From the NCBI GenBank assembly GCA_003694825.1, contig RFJS01000483.1, positions 1-10,725 of the forward strand: a DNA stretch of 10,725 nucleotides. Direction: 5' to 3'. The stretch comes from Verrucomicrobiota bacterium (GTDB lineage Bacteria > Verrucomicrobiota > Verrucomicrobiia > Opitutales > Opitutaceae). Shown piece by piece: positions 1 through 7,345 of the stretch. The translations under genes and the position numbers were made by a program. The stretch's first letter is position 1; each line of letters opens with the position of its first letter. The notes under the pieces were generated by a model. The model had not been told where the DNA came from, searched no databases, and saw nothing but the letters and a program-made list of their open reading frames with translations.

Positions 1-1800
1 ATGATTGCCAACCAGAGCATGGATACCCGAACGCTGAGTGATTCCACACTGGCGACGCATCTGCTGGATGAACTCGCCGACTTCGTGCGCCGCGAACAGG
101 CCCATCAATGCGAGGCGTTCGAACGTCTCTGGGCCAAACCGGAGGCTGACCGGGTGCTCGAAGGCCGCTGCATCGTCGGCCTCGAAGTGGCCGGGCCGGT
201 CGGCGACGGGATCTGGCGCCTTCGCTGCGCGGAAAACGACGCCTGCTTTCGCGAAGGCGATCTCGTCCGCGTGCATCAGGGCAACCCCCGCAACCCGCTG
301 CTCGACGCCGTCATCGTCACGGCCGAGGACACGACCGTGGATCTCAAGCCCTGGTCCAAAGCCAGCCTCAAGGCGCTCCAGCCCGGGCTCCGCGGCCTCG
401 TCATCGACCCCTCCTGGCTCGACCTCACGAAGATGTATCTCGATGCGCTCGAGGCGGTGGAAAAGTCCGAGCGAGGCCGGGAACGCGTGCTCCCTCTCCT
501 TGCGGGAACGCGCCGTCCGAAACTCGATTCCGTCGAAATGGACGCCGCCATGGCCGCCGCCCGCGAGGACGGCTTTGATGAAGCGCAGGCCGAAGCCGTC
601 GCCAGCGCCTGCGCCAGCGACTCCTGCTGGCTGGTGCACGGTCCGCCCGGCACCGGCAAGACCCGCGTCCTCGCCCGGATCGCCACTCGCCTCGTCGCTC
701 AGGGCGAGCGCATTCTCGTGACCAGCTTCACGCATCGCGCCATCAACAATCTGCTGGAGGCGATCGCCGCCATGGGTGTGGAACGCCGTCTCATCGCCAG
801 GATCGCCCCGGCTCAAGATCCGCGGCTGGGCCTCCCCCAGTTCGAGAGTTTCCACGGGTGCCCACTCGATGGATGCGACTCCGGCTATGTCGTCGGTGCG
901 ACCCCCTTCGCGCTGCGCACCCACCGCCTGCGCGACGTGGATTTCGATCGGGTCATTGTCGATGAAGCCAGCCAGGTCACCCTGCCCCTGGCCGCCATGG
1001 CCATGCTCGCCGCCGACCGCTACATCTTTGCCGGCGACGACAAGCAGCTGCCGCCCGTGTCGCTGACGCTCGACCCGCAGGAAGCGGTGTCGATGTCGAT
1101 CTTCGGCCGGCTCACGGGAAACGGATTCGACACGCTGCTGCCCGTCACCCGGCGTCTCAACGCCGAGCTGTGCCGGTGGCCGAGCGAAACCTTCTACCTG
1201 TCGCGCCTGAAGCCGCACCCCATGGCGGCGGCCCGCCGTTTTCCCGGAACGGTGCCCGGCAGTGGCTTCGCCGACGCCCTCGGCCCGGAGCCCGGCCTGG
1301 TGTGGATGGCCGTCCCCCACGAGGGCGCCCGGACCTGCGCAATGGAGGAGGTGACGCTGCTCGCCGACATGATCGCCGAACTCGTGCGCGGCGGCGTTCC
1401 GCTGCGCGAGATCGGCGTCGTCGTCCCTTTCCGGCGACAGGCGCGGCTGCTGCGGCTCAACCTTCGGGGCAAGCTCGGCCCGCACGAAGCCATCGGCGAA
1501 CTGGTCGCCGACACCGTCGAGCGCATGCAGGGGCAGGAGCGCGAGGTTGTGTTCCTCAGTTTCGCCACCTCCGCGCCGGATTTCGCCCGGAGCATCCAAC
1601 GGTTTCTCTTTCAACCGCAGCGTCTCAATGTCGCGGTGACGCGCGCCCGCACGAAAGTCGTCATCCTCGCCAGCCCCGCTCTCGCGGATTACGCACGGCG
1701 GGAAAGCGACGACCCCGGAGCCGCGACTTTCGTCAGCCTGCTCGAGCGCGCCCGGCGCATCGATGTCGACCTGCCCGGCGCAGCCACCCCGGAGTGTTGA
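1..1800 (+). CDS. Superfamily 1B helicase, Upf1/Dna2-like (AAA_11/AAA_12 type)
   Basis: A 599-residue ATP-dependent nucleic-acid helicase. All core SF1 motifs are visible: a Q-motif-like Gln at about 196, Walker A GPPGTGKT (214-221), motif Ia TSFTHRAINNL (241-251), motif II DEAS (321-324), motif III GDDKQLPP (345-352), a motif IV region TRRLNAEL (383-390), motif V DTVERMQGQE (504-513) and motif VI QRLNVAVTRAR (540-550). The DEAS box, GDxxQLPP and LNVAxTRAR are typical of the Upf1/Dna2/NAM7 branch. Residues about 50-120 look like the small beta-barrel that follows the N-terminus in this family. I see no nuclease domain and no zinc-rich CH domain. The ATG is the first base of the window, so an upstream start cannot be excluded; Met7 is an alternative. 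The next gene begins three bases after the stop, so the two are very probably co-transcribed. Whether it unwinds DNA or RNA is not determinable here. The helicase call is secure and the biological role is unknown. Confidence 0.93.
   Translation: MIANQSMDTRTLSDSTLATHLLDELADFVRREQAHQCEAFERLWAKPEADRVLEGRCIVGLEVAGPVGDGIWRLRCAENDACFREGDLVRVHQGNPRNPLLDAVIVTAEDTTVDLKPWSKASLKALQPGLRGLVIDPSWLDLTKMYLDALEAVEKSERGRERVLPLLAGTRRPKLDSVEMDAAMAAAREDGFDEAQAEAVASACASDSCWLVHGPPGTGKTRVLARIATRLVAQGERILVTSFTHRAINNLLEAIAAMGVERRLIARIAPAQDPRLGLPQFESFHGCPLDGCDSGYVVGATPFALRTHRLRDVDFDRVIVDEASQVTLPLAAMAMLAADRYIFAGDDKQLPPVSLTLDPQEAVSMSIFGRLTGNGFDTLLPVTRRLNAELCRWPSETFYLSRLKPHPMAAARRFPGTVPGSGFADALGPEPGLVWMAVPHEGARTCAMEEVTLLADMIAELVRGGVPLREIGVVVPFRRQARLLRLNLRGKLGPHEAIGELVADTVERMQGQEREVVFLSFATSAPDFARSIQRFLFQPQRLNVAVTRARTKVVILASPALADYARRESDDPGAATFVSLLERARRIDVDLPGAATPEC
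1791..1794 (+). promoter_or_regulatory. Shine-Dalgarno site for the second helicase gene
   Basis: GGAG lies 9 bases before the ATG at 1804 and inside the last codons of the upstream helicase gene. It supports the 1804 start and suggests that the two genes are translated together. Most other genes in this window lack a clear Shine-Dalgarno sequence. Confidence 0.6.
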
Positions 1801-1803
1801 GCG

Positions 1804-3912
1804 ATGGCGCGGATATCACCAGATCCGCTGGTCGGCTCGATCGCCCCTGAGGTCCACAAGGTCTATCGCGCGCTTCGAGCCATTCCGGGCGACGACGTCG
1901 CCGCCTGGGTGAGCATGCCCCTGCCCGGCAGCAGCGACCGCCCGGAATTTCTCGCGGTCTATCGAGGCGGGACCGCCTTCGTCATCGCGGTCGCGACAGT
2001 CGGCCAAAGCGAAGCCGAAGAGATCGTGCACGGCGGCTTGTTCTCCATGGGAAAACATAGCCCCGGGGATCTCGCCCTGCCCCAGCGCACGATGACACGC
2101 GAGTTCGTCACCGCCATTCTCGGAGAAGACGGCGCCGGTGATCCCGCGACGCGATCCATCGTCCCGATCGTCCTCTTCCCGAACGTCGCCAACGCCACCC
2201 TGCGCGACGCGTTTCGCATCAATCCCCTCGAGGGCATCTACTGGATCGGCCGGGAGCATACCAACGCCGAGGGGCTGCTGCGCTGCTTTCAGCGGCTCTC
2301 CCATGGGCATCTCACCGATGGCGTCCTCGCCGAGCTGCGCGCCCGTTTCACCCCGGAAAGTGTCATCCCCGAACGCTTTGTCGCCGCCCGGCAACGACGC
2401 GATCGAGGTCTGCGCGCCCGCCTCGCCCCCTTGCTGCTCGACTACGACCAGGAATGGTGGACCAAACACCGGCTCGCCCTGCCCGACGACTGCAAACTCG
2501 ACGTATCCGACGCCCCCGTCTCCGGCCCCGAGGCGACACTCGTCACGGGCGTCGCCGGCAGCGGCAAATCGCTCGTGCTCCTCTACCGCGCCTGCCACCA
2601 GGCGCGCCTTCGCCCGGACAGCCGGTCTCTCGTGCTCACGCACAACCGCGCCCTGCGCCGGGAGCTCGAACAGCGTTTCGGCGAACTCGGCCGCCCGCCC
2701 AATGTGGAATGGGCGACGTTCTTCTCGTGGGCGAACCGTTATCTCGCCGAGGTCACACCCGTCCGCAAAGTCGTCCAGTACCGGGTTCGTGACGACATGA
2801 TCGGCGCCGCCGCCCGCCCCGTCTTCGGCACTATCGAGCCGCGCCAGATCGACTTTCTCGAAGAGGAATTCGACTGGATGCTCGACCGAGACATCCTCAC
2901 CTGCGACGCCTATCTCCGCGCCGATCGCACCGGCCGCGGCGTGCGCCTCACCGAGGCAGACCGGCGCAAGGTCTTCCGTGTATTCGAAAACTACCGCCAC
3001 GCCCTCTGTGCCGCCGGCTGTGAGGACTGGGCCGGGCGGGCCCTGCGATTCTGGCATCTCGTGCGCGACGGCAAGATCCGCCTGCGCCCCTACGACTTCA
3101 TCTACGTCGACGAGGCTCAGTTCTTCGCTCCGGTCTGGTTCCTCGCCCTGCGCCGCGTGCTCAAGCCCGGCACCGGCCGACTCTTCCTCGCGGCCGATCC
3201 CACCCAGGGGTTTCTCAAGCGCAGGCAGTCGTGGCTCTCCTGCGGACTGGAGTTGCGCGGACGCTCCACGCGCCTGCGTCGCTCCTACCGCAACACCCGC
3301 CCCATCCTCGAGTTCGCCGCAACCTTCTATCAACTGCGGCTCGGGACCGACGACGACGAGATCAACCTGCCCGGCGACGATGAACTCGCTTCCGCACCCG
3401 AAGGCGTCCCGCCGCTGCTGCTGCGCCTGACATCCCGCCAGGACGAACTCACCCGCGTCGCCAACGAAATCCGTGTCTGCCTCGCCGAAGGCATTCCCGC
3501 CGCCGACATCCTCCTCATCGTCGCCTCGGGACAACGCGCCCGCAACGCCGTCGAAAGCCTCCAGCGCCTCCTCGGCCCCGAGCGCGTGTCCGACGCCCGC
3601 CAGGCCAGTCCCGCCGACCGCATCCGCGTCTGCGCTCTCGACGGAGCCACCGGAATTGAGGCCCCGATCGTCTTTCTCGTTGGCATCGAAGAACTGCTCG
3701 CGGCAGAAGCGGCCCTGCGCCTCTCGCCCGAGCAACGCGAAGAGCTGATTCGTGACAACACGCGCCGGCTCTACATGGCCTTCACCCGCGCCGCCTGCCG
3801 CCTCGTGGTCACATGGACCAGCCCCTCGCTCCCTCCGTGGTGGACGGAAGCCGGCGGCACGACTGAGGGCCGCCCCGCGCCTTCCCTCCCCGCGAAACGG
3901 GCATCCGCCTGA
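1804..3912 (+). CDS. UvrD/Rep-like SF1A helicase with N-terminal NERD-like domain
   Basis: A 702-residue ATP-dependent helicase or translocase. Helicase motifs are Walker A GVAGSGKS (249-256), motif Ia LVLTHNRALRREL (277-289), motif II VDEAQ (435-439), motif III AADPTQ (463-468), motif IV RRSYRNTRP (492-500), motif V around 605-631 (VCALDGATGIEAPIVFLVG) and motif VI RRLYMAFTRA (654-663). Residues about 10-110 resemble a NERD (nuclease-related) fold: Glu16 in a helix ending YRAL, then PEFLAVY (47-53) and a strand FVIAVAT (59-65). In an active NERD the last strand normally reads like VIEVK; here the Glu and Lys positions are Ala62 and Ala64, and the usual Asp of PDF is Glu48. The domain therefore looks catalytically dead, though this alignment was made by eye. 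The gene starts 3 bases after the SF1B helicase gene. Likely roles are repair, recombination or defence, by analogy with NERD-helicases and GajB-like UvrD proteins; this is inference. Confidence 0.9.
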   Translation: MARISPDPLVGSIAPEVHKVYRALRAIPGDDVAAWVSMPLPGSSDRPEFLAVYRGGTAFVIAVATVGQSEAEEIVHGGLFSMGKHSPGDLALPQRTMTREFVTAILGEDGAGDPATRSIVPIVLFPNVANATLRDAFRINPLEGIYWIGREHTNAEGLLRCFQRLSHGHLTDGVLAELRARFTPESVIPERFVAARQRRDRGLRARLAPLLLDYDQEWWTKHRLALPDDCKLDVSDAPVSGPEATLVTGVAGSGKSLVLLYRACHQARLRPDSRSLVLTHNRALRRELEQRFGELGRPPNVEWATFFSWANRYLAEVTPVRKVVQYRVRDDMIGAAARPVFGTIEPRQIDFLEEEFDWMLDRDILTCDAYLRADRTGRGVRLTEADRRKVFRVFENYRHALCAAGCEDWAGRALRFWHLVRDGKIRLRPYDFIYVDEAQFFAPVWFLALRRVLKPGTGRLFLAADPTQGFLKRRQSWLSCGLELRGRSTRLRRSYRNTRPILEFAATFYQLRLGTDDDEINLPGDDELASAPEGVPPLLLRLTSRQDELTRVANEIRVCLAEGIPAADILLIVASGQRARNAVESLQRLLGPERVSDARQASPADRIRVCALDGATGIEAPIVFLVGIEELLAAEAALRLSPEQREELIRDNTRRLYMAFTRAACRLVVTWTSPSLPPWWTEAGGTTEGRPAPSLPAKRASA

Positions 3913-3979
3913 TCACCGCGGCGGCCGTATCCGGTTTTCGCTTCCGCTCCCGGCCCCATCACCCGCCCGCGCCCGGCCC

Positions 3980-4014
3980 GGTCGACCGCCGGCGCGCCAC
4001 GCTTGCGGTCGGCC
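3980..4014 (+). terminator. 10-bp hairpin after the helicase genes, possible terminator or leader structure
   Basis: The arms 3980-3989 and 4005-4014 pair over 10 bp with one G-T (G-U) pair. The loop is 15 bases and itself contains the palindrome GGCGCGCC. The hairpin sits 67 bases after the helicase stop and 78 bases before the ATP-grasp start. No T-run follows, so it is not a canonical intrinsic terminator. It could equally be a structured leader of the downstream gene. Confidence 0.3.
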
Positions 4015-4091
4015 CCATTCCCGGTTATCCATTTCCTTCGTCGAAACGATACGCCGCGGCCCGCCCCGCGTCCGGCCCCCCCCGCCGCTCC

Positions 4092-5477
4092 ATGCCCTGC
4101 GCCACCCCGCCTCTTCTCGCCGTTCCCGGCTCGCTGCCGGACTTCTGGCCGCACCGCGTCATCTTCTTCGCCAACCTCCGCTCCCTCTTCTTCGGCAACA
4201 ACGCCGAGACCGACGAACTCTGCCACACGGTGGGCAACGTCGACTCCTACGGCGGCCGTCTCCTGCCCATACTCAACGTCCTCTTCCGCGGTTCGGGAAA
4301 CATCCTCGTCCTCGAGTGCGAACCCGACGCCGCCCTGCTGCGCTACTTCAGGAACCGGCTCGGGCTGAAACCGCCGGAATACCGCGTCATCGACCACCGC
4401 ACCTACCAGGAAATCGGCCGGCTCGCCCGGTCCGGCACCGCCCGCGACATCGAGGCCCGCCTGCCCGCAATCCGCGACTGGTCCGGCGCCGTCATCGATG
4501 GCTACGTCACCGACTCCACGCTCACCGCCATCGCCGACACCCACGCTCTTCGCACCCTCTGCTCTCCGGAGGGGAGCTGGCGGGGAAACAACAAACTGCT
4601 CCTGCATACATTTCTCGAGCAATCCGGCCTCCCTGTATTCGAGACGATCATCGCCACGACGCCGGCCGACCTGCCCGGCGCACTTGCCGCCCTGCACGAC
4701 AGAGGCTTTCGCCGCGCCGTCGTCAAAGCGCAGATCGGCGCCTCGGGCATCGGCTTGCGCCGCGTTGACCTCCCCGCCTCCTCCGCGGAAATCGCCCGGA
4801 TCCCCGCGATGCTCTTTCATGAAGGTCCGTGCCTCGTGCAGGGCTGGATCGAGCCCGGCGTGAATGATGTCGCCGCCATCCGCAGCCCGAGCGTCCAGCT
4901 CTTCGTCGGCGACGATTCGATACACCTCTATGACCTCACCGAACAGATCCTCAGCCGCGACAGCATTCATGAAGGCAACGAAGCCATCCCCCGCTTCCTT
5001 CGGCGCGACGCCGCCCTGAAACACGACATGCTCGCGATCACCGGCGCCGCCGCCCGCTGGCTCCACGCCCAGGGCTACCGCGGCCCCGGCAGCGCCGACT
5101 TCGTCGTCGCCTTCGACCGCGACGGCCGCGCCCATCCGCCCATTCTCTGTGAGATCAACGCCCGCATCACCGGCGCCACCTATCCGGCCGTCCTCGCCCG
5201 GCTCCTCGCCCCCGCCGGAGCGTGGCTGATGCGCAACATCCGCTTCCCTTCGGCGCCCGCCGGCACCGCCATCCTGCAGGCGCTCGACACCGCCGACCTC
5301 CTCTATCGCCGCGGCGCCGCCACCGGCCTGCTGCCCATCAACTTCAACCCGCACCCCCGGGGCGGCATCGCCAAGGCCCAGCTCCTCGCCCTCGCCCCCT
5401 CCCTGCGAGAATGTCGCCAGATGATCGATACTCTTCCCGACCGGCTGCATCTCGAAATCACCCATGACCGCGATTAG
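4092..5477 (+). CDS. ATP-grasp ligase, PGM1 (pheganomycin peptide ligase)-like
   Basis: A 461-residue protein with an ATP-grasp core. The core is preceded by a pre-ATP-grasp region (about 20-150) in which a conserved-looking stretch SYGGRLLPILNVL (52-64) stands out. Core signals are NNKLLLHTFLEQSGLPV (166-182), the ATP-binding lysine and Gly loop VVKAQIGASGIG (210-221), the hinge LVQGWIEPG (248-256), and the Mg-binding set Asp336 in GSADF, Glu354 and Asn356 in CEINARITGATYP. Residues about 390-455 form a C-terminal extension (GTAILQALDTADLLYR, then GLLPINFNP). Such enzymes join a carboxylate to an amine or peptide through an acyl-phosphate. The PGM1 resemblance is from recalled architecture, so the exact subfamily is uncertain. 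The ATG at 4092 is the first ATG, GTG or TTG I find in frame when reading upstream into the spacer, and no Shine-Dalgarno is visible. The 3' end overlaps the M20 gene by 14 bases, indicating translational coupling. Confidence 0.82.
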   Translation: MPCATPPLLAVPGSLPDFWPHRVIFFANLRSLFFGNNAETDELCHTVGNVDSYGGRLLPILNVLFRGSGNILVLECEPDAALLRYFRNRLGLKPPEYRVIDHRTYQEIGRLARSGTARDIEARLPAIRDWSGAVIDGYVTDSTLTAIADTHALRTLCSPEGSWRGNNKLLLHTFLEQSGLPVFETIIATTPADLPGALAALHDRGFRRAVVKAQIGASGIGLRRVDLPASSAEIARIPAMLFHEGPCLVQGWIEPGVNDVAAIRSPSVQLFVGDDSIHLYDLTEQILSRDSIHEGNEAIPRFLRRDAALKHDMLAITGAAARWLHAQGYRGPGSADFVVAFDRDGRAHPPILCEINARITGATYPAVLARLLAPAGAWLMRNIRFPSAPAGTAILQALDTADLLYRRGAATGLLPINFNPHPRGGIAKAQLLALAPSLRECRQMIDTLPDRLHLEITHDRD

Positions 5478-6609
5478 CGAAACCACCGAAAGCTCGCTCG
5501 CCGAACGGCTCACCGCCCTCACGCGCGACCTCATCCTCATCCGCAGCACCCACACCCACCCCGAAGAGCGTCGGCGCGCCTTCGGCTTCCTGCGCAACCA
5601 CCTCGACCCGCTCCCCGGCATCAAAACCGAAAGCCACTTTTGCGACGGCTTTGAATCCCTCGTCGCCCGGCCGGCGGACGCCGTCATGCCGGAGATCCTT
5701 TTCTGCGCGCACATCGACGTCATCGAGCATCCGCATCAGGAGACCTATGACAGCCGCATCGAGAACGGCCGCATCGTCGGTCCCGGGGCCGGCGACATGA
5801 AAGGCTCCCTCGCCTGCCTGCTCGACCTCTTCGTGCGCCTCCATCACGCCACCCCCGGGCTCCCGCTCGCCCTCGCCGTCACCTCCGATGAAGAGCTGGG
5901 CGGCGAATGCGGGTTCCGCCACCTTTTCGATGACATCGGGCTGCGCTGCGGCGTCGCCCTCCTTCCGGATGGCGGCGCGCCCAACCGCGTGACGATCGAG
6001 GAAAAGGGCATCCTTCACCTTGTATTGAAAAAGCGGGGCCGCGCCGGTCACGCCGCCCGCCCCTGGCTCGCCGACAACCCGCTGCTCCCCATGATGCGGC
6101 AGGTCGAGCGGCTCCATGAACACTTCCGTTCCCTCGGCCCCGACACCCCGCCCGCGATCGACGGCGCACACTGGTTCCCCACCTGCGCACCGACGATCGT
6201 GCGCACCGACAACGACGCCATCAACCGCATCCCCGACCTCGTCGAAGCCGTCCTCGACATCCGCTTTCCCCGTCCCGAGACCGTCGCTTCGATCGTCGAG
6301 CGCGTGCGCTCTCAGCTCGATGACGACACGGAGATGGAGGTCGTGATCTCGGCGGAACCCTCGCACCTCGCGCCGGATCCCCGCTTTCTTGCCATCACCG
6401 CGAGGATCACCGGCCTGCCGGTCCAGCGTGTCCGCACCTCCGGGGGCAGCGACGCCCGTTTCATCGCCGCCCACAATATTCCCGTCCTCGTTTCCCGCCC
6501 CGCCGTCGGCAACCTCCACGCAACCGATGAATGGATCGACATCGCCTCGATGGTCACGCACTACCGCATCTGTGAAACCTACGTGCGCGAACGCCTCGGG
6601 ATCGGTTGA
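5464..6609 (+). CDS. M20 family metallohydrolase (ArgE/DapE/CPG2-like)
   Basis: A 381-residue cytoplasmic di-zinc peptidase or deacylase; no signal peptide is visible. The metal site appears complete: His83 with Asp85 in AHIDV, bridging Asp111 in GAGDMKG, catalytic Glu143 and metal-binding Glu144 in SDEELG, Asp169 in LLPDGG, and the C-terminal His352 in NLHATDEW. The lid or dimerisation domain runs from about 180 to 290 and carries GRAGHAARP (191-199), with His196 in the usual position. Length and order fit the ArgE/DapE/CPG2 group, which removes acyl groups or C-terminal residues from small peptides and amides. The specific substrate cannot be assigned. The start overlaps the end of the ATP-grasp gene by 14 bases in a different frame, so the two products are probably made together and act on related compounds. 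Catalysis is well supported; the pathway is inferred. Confidence 0.9.
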   Translation: MTAISETTESSLAERLTALTRDLILIRSTHTHPEERRRAFGFLRNHLDPLPGIKTESHFCDGFESLVARPADAVMPEILFCAHIDVIEHPHQETYDSRIENGRIVGPGAGDMKGSLACLLDLFVRLHHATPGLPLALAVTSDEELGGECGFRHLFDDIGLRCGVALLPDGGAPNRVTIEEKGILHLVLKKRGRAGHAARPWLADNPLLPMMRQVERLHEHFRSLGPDTPPAIDGAHWFPTCAPTIVRTDNDAINRIPDLVEAVLDIRFPRPETVASIVERVRSQLDDDTEMEVVISAEPSHLAPDPRFLAITARITGLPVQRVRTSGGSDARFIAAHNIPVLVSRPAVGNLHATDEWIDIASMVTHYRICETYVRERLGIG

Positions 6610-6640
6610 CCGCCTGCCTTCCCCTTGTAGGTTTTCGCCC

Positions 6641-6943
6641 GTGACATCCGATCCCGCTCACCCACCGGTCCGCCACAACGAGGCGGAACACCGCTTCGAA
6701 ATCGCCATCGACGGCGAACTCGCCCACGCCGATTACGAGGAGCGCGAAGGCACGCTCGTCTTCACCCACACCTGGGTCCCCCCCGCATTGCGCGGCCGGG
6801 GTCTCGCGGGCCCCATGGTGCGCGCCGGCCTGGAGATTGCCCGCCGACGAGGATCCAGGGTCATCCCCCGGTGCAGCTACGTCGCCCGTTACATCGAGAG
6901 ACACCCCGAATACGCCGATCTTCTCGCCGACGATTCCTCCTGA
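6641..6943 (+). CDS. Short GNAT-fold N-acetyltransferase, YjdJ type (COG2388-like)
   Basis: A 100-residue protein with a GTG start at 6641. The acetyl-CoA-binding loop is VPPALRGRGLAGPMV (46-60), including the R-G-R-G-L-A signature. The C-terminal part IPRCSYVARYIERHPEYADL (75-94) is the pattern I associate with small YjdJ-like GNATs of about 90-100 residues, where the Cys and His-Pro-Glu-Tyr recur. The N-terminal half matches the family layout of a short hydrophobic strand, E-R-E-G, then F-T-H-T. The open frame continues upstream as far as 6389, but that part lies within the M20 gene and lacks family character. GTG 6641 gives the family length and has AGG at 6629-6631, nine bases before it. 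It lies 31 bases after the M20 stop and may be the last gene of that unit. The acetyl acceptor is unknown. Confidence 0.8.
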   Translation: MTSDPAHPPVRHNEAEHRFEIAIDGELAHADYEEREGTLVFTHTWVPPALRGRGLAGPMVRAGLEIARRRGSRVIPRCSYVARYIERHPEYADLLADDSS

Positions 6944-6954
6944 TCGATCGGAGG
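6936..6954. terminator. Short hairpin between convergent gene ends
   Basis: CCTCC (6936-6940) pairs with GGAGG (6950-6954), and an inner GA/TC extension forms across the palindrome GATCGATC with one T bulged. It overlaps the GNAT stop codon and ends two bases before the stop of the minus-strand gene. The position suits a shared bidirectional terminator, but no T-run is present on either strand and the stem is short. Confidence 0.25.
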
Positions 6955-6955
6955 C

Positions 6956-7219
6956 TCACCGCCGGGGGCCGTCCCGGCGCTGCAGGCGCGACCCGACAAA
7001 TCCCACCACCGCCATCGTCCCAGCCGTGATCCCGAGGATCTTCCAGATGAGCACATCATCCGTCCGTTCCCCGGAGAGAAAGGTAAACGCCCGCCAGACG
7101 AAATACACGGCCGACGCCATCAGCAGCATCGCGCCGAGCGGGTGCTCCCGCACCGCGTCGAAAAACAGCAACACGAGCACGAGAATCACCGCGCCGAGAA
7201 ATATCCAGAAGAGGGTCAT
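6956..7219 (-). CDS. Small three-helix membrane protein, unknown function
   Basis: An 87-residue protein on the minus strand. Three hydrophobic segments are visible at about 3-20, 28-46 and 58-76. A short loop containing DAVREHP separates the first two, and a charged loop GERTDD (50-55) separates the second and third. The C-terminus is basic, ending QRRDGPRR, and would lie in the cytoplasm by the positive-inside rule. No catalytic motif is visible and I do not recognise the family. It is convergent with the GNAT gene, with 12 bases between stops. The hydrophobic periodicity, clean stop and sensible placement make it more credible than the surrounding shadow frames. The start ATG at 7219 gives helix 1 almost immediately; no strong Shine-Dalgarno precedes it. 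Confidence 0.7.
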   Translation of the reverse strand: MTLFWIFLGAVILVLVLLFFDAVREHPLGAMLLMASAVYFVWRAFTFLSGERTDDVLIWKILGITAGTMAVVGFVGSRLQRRDGPRR

Positions 7220-7286
7220 CGCAACGCCCGGTTTCTACCCGGATTGTCGCCGAAACACCAGCGCCGTGTCCGGCCGGCGCACGCCC

Positions 7287-7317
7287 TTTCCGCCGGTCCG
7301 GCGCCACTCGGCGGAAA
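7287..7317. repeat. Perfect 9-bp inverted repeat in a divergent spacer
   Basis: TTTCCGCCG (7287-7295) and CGGCGGAAA (7309-7317) are exact reverse complements around a 13-base centre. The repeat lies in the 215-base spacer between the start of the minus-strand membrane-protein gene and the start of the exported-protein gene, and upstream of the candidate promoter at 7346-7374. It could be an operator for a dimeric regulator or an RNA hairpin. Only a short, poor T-run follows on the plus strand. Confidence 0.5.
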
Positions 7318-7345
7318 ATTTGTGCAAAACCGCGGGCCGGCGCGA

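Noticed and set aside
1816..3735. A 639-codon open frame on the minus strand across the NERD-UvrD helicase gene
   Set aside because: The plus-strand frame has all helicase motifs. The antisense frame is low-complexity and has no recognisable motif. It is open because C-ending codons leave few stops on the opposite strand.
4003..4031. A possible promoter (TTGCGG, 17 bases, TATCCA) before the ATP-grasp gene
   Set aside because: The -35-like hexamer falls inside the 10-bp hairpin arm and the -10-like hexamer matches consensus at only three positions, so it was too weak to list.
3752..4768. A 338-codon plus-strand frame bridging the helicase end and the ATP-grasp gene
   Set aside because: The product is dominated by Arg, Pro, His and Ala, a typical out-of-frame translation of GC-rich DNA. 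It conflicts with two well-supported genes.
3771..5723. A 650-codon open frame on the minus strand across the ATP-grasp gene
   Set aside because: Its product is a Gly/Ala/Glu/Val-rich sequence without domain signals. It spans the end of one real gene, a spacer and parts of two others, so it is a shadow of codon bias.
5458..6561. A 367-codon minus-strand frame opposite the M20 gene
   Set aside because: The plus-strand frame carries a complete M20 metal site; the antisense translation shows no motif.
6389..6640. An upstream extension of the GNAT open frame
   Set aside because: It overlaps the M20 gene in another frame and is Ser/Pro/Arg-rich. The GTG at 6641 gives the length expected for the family.
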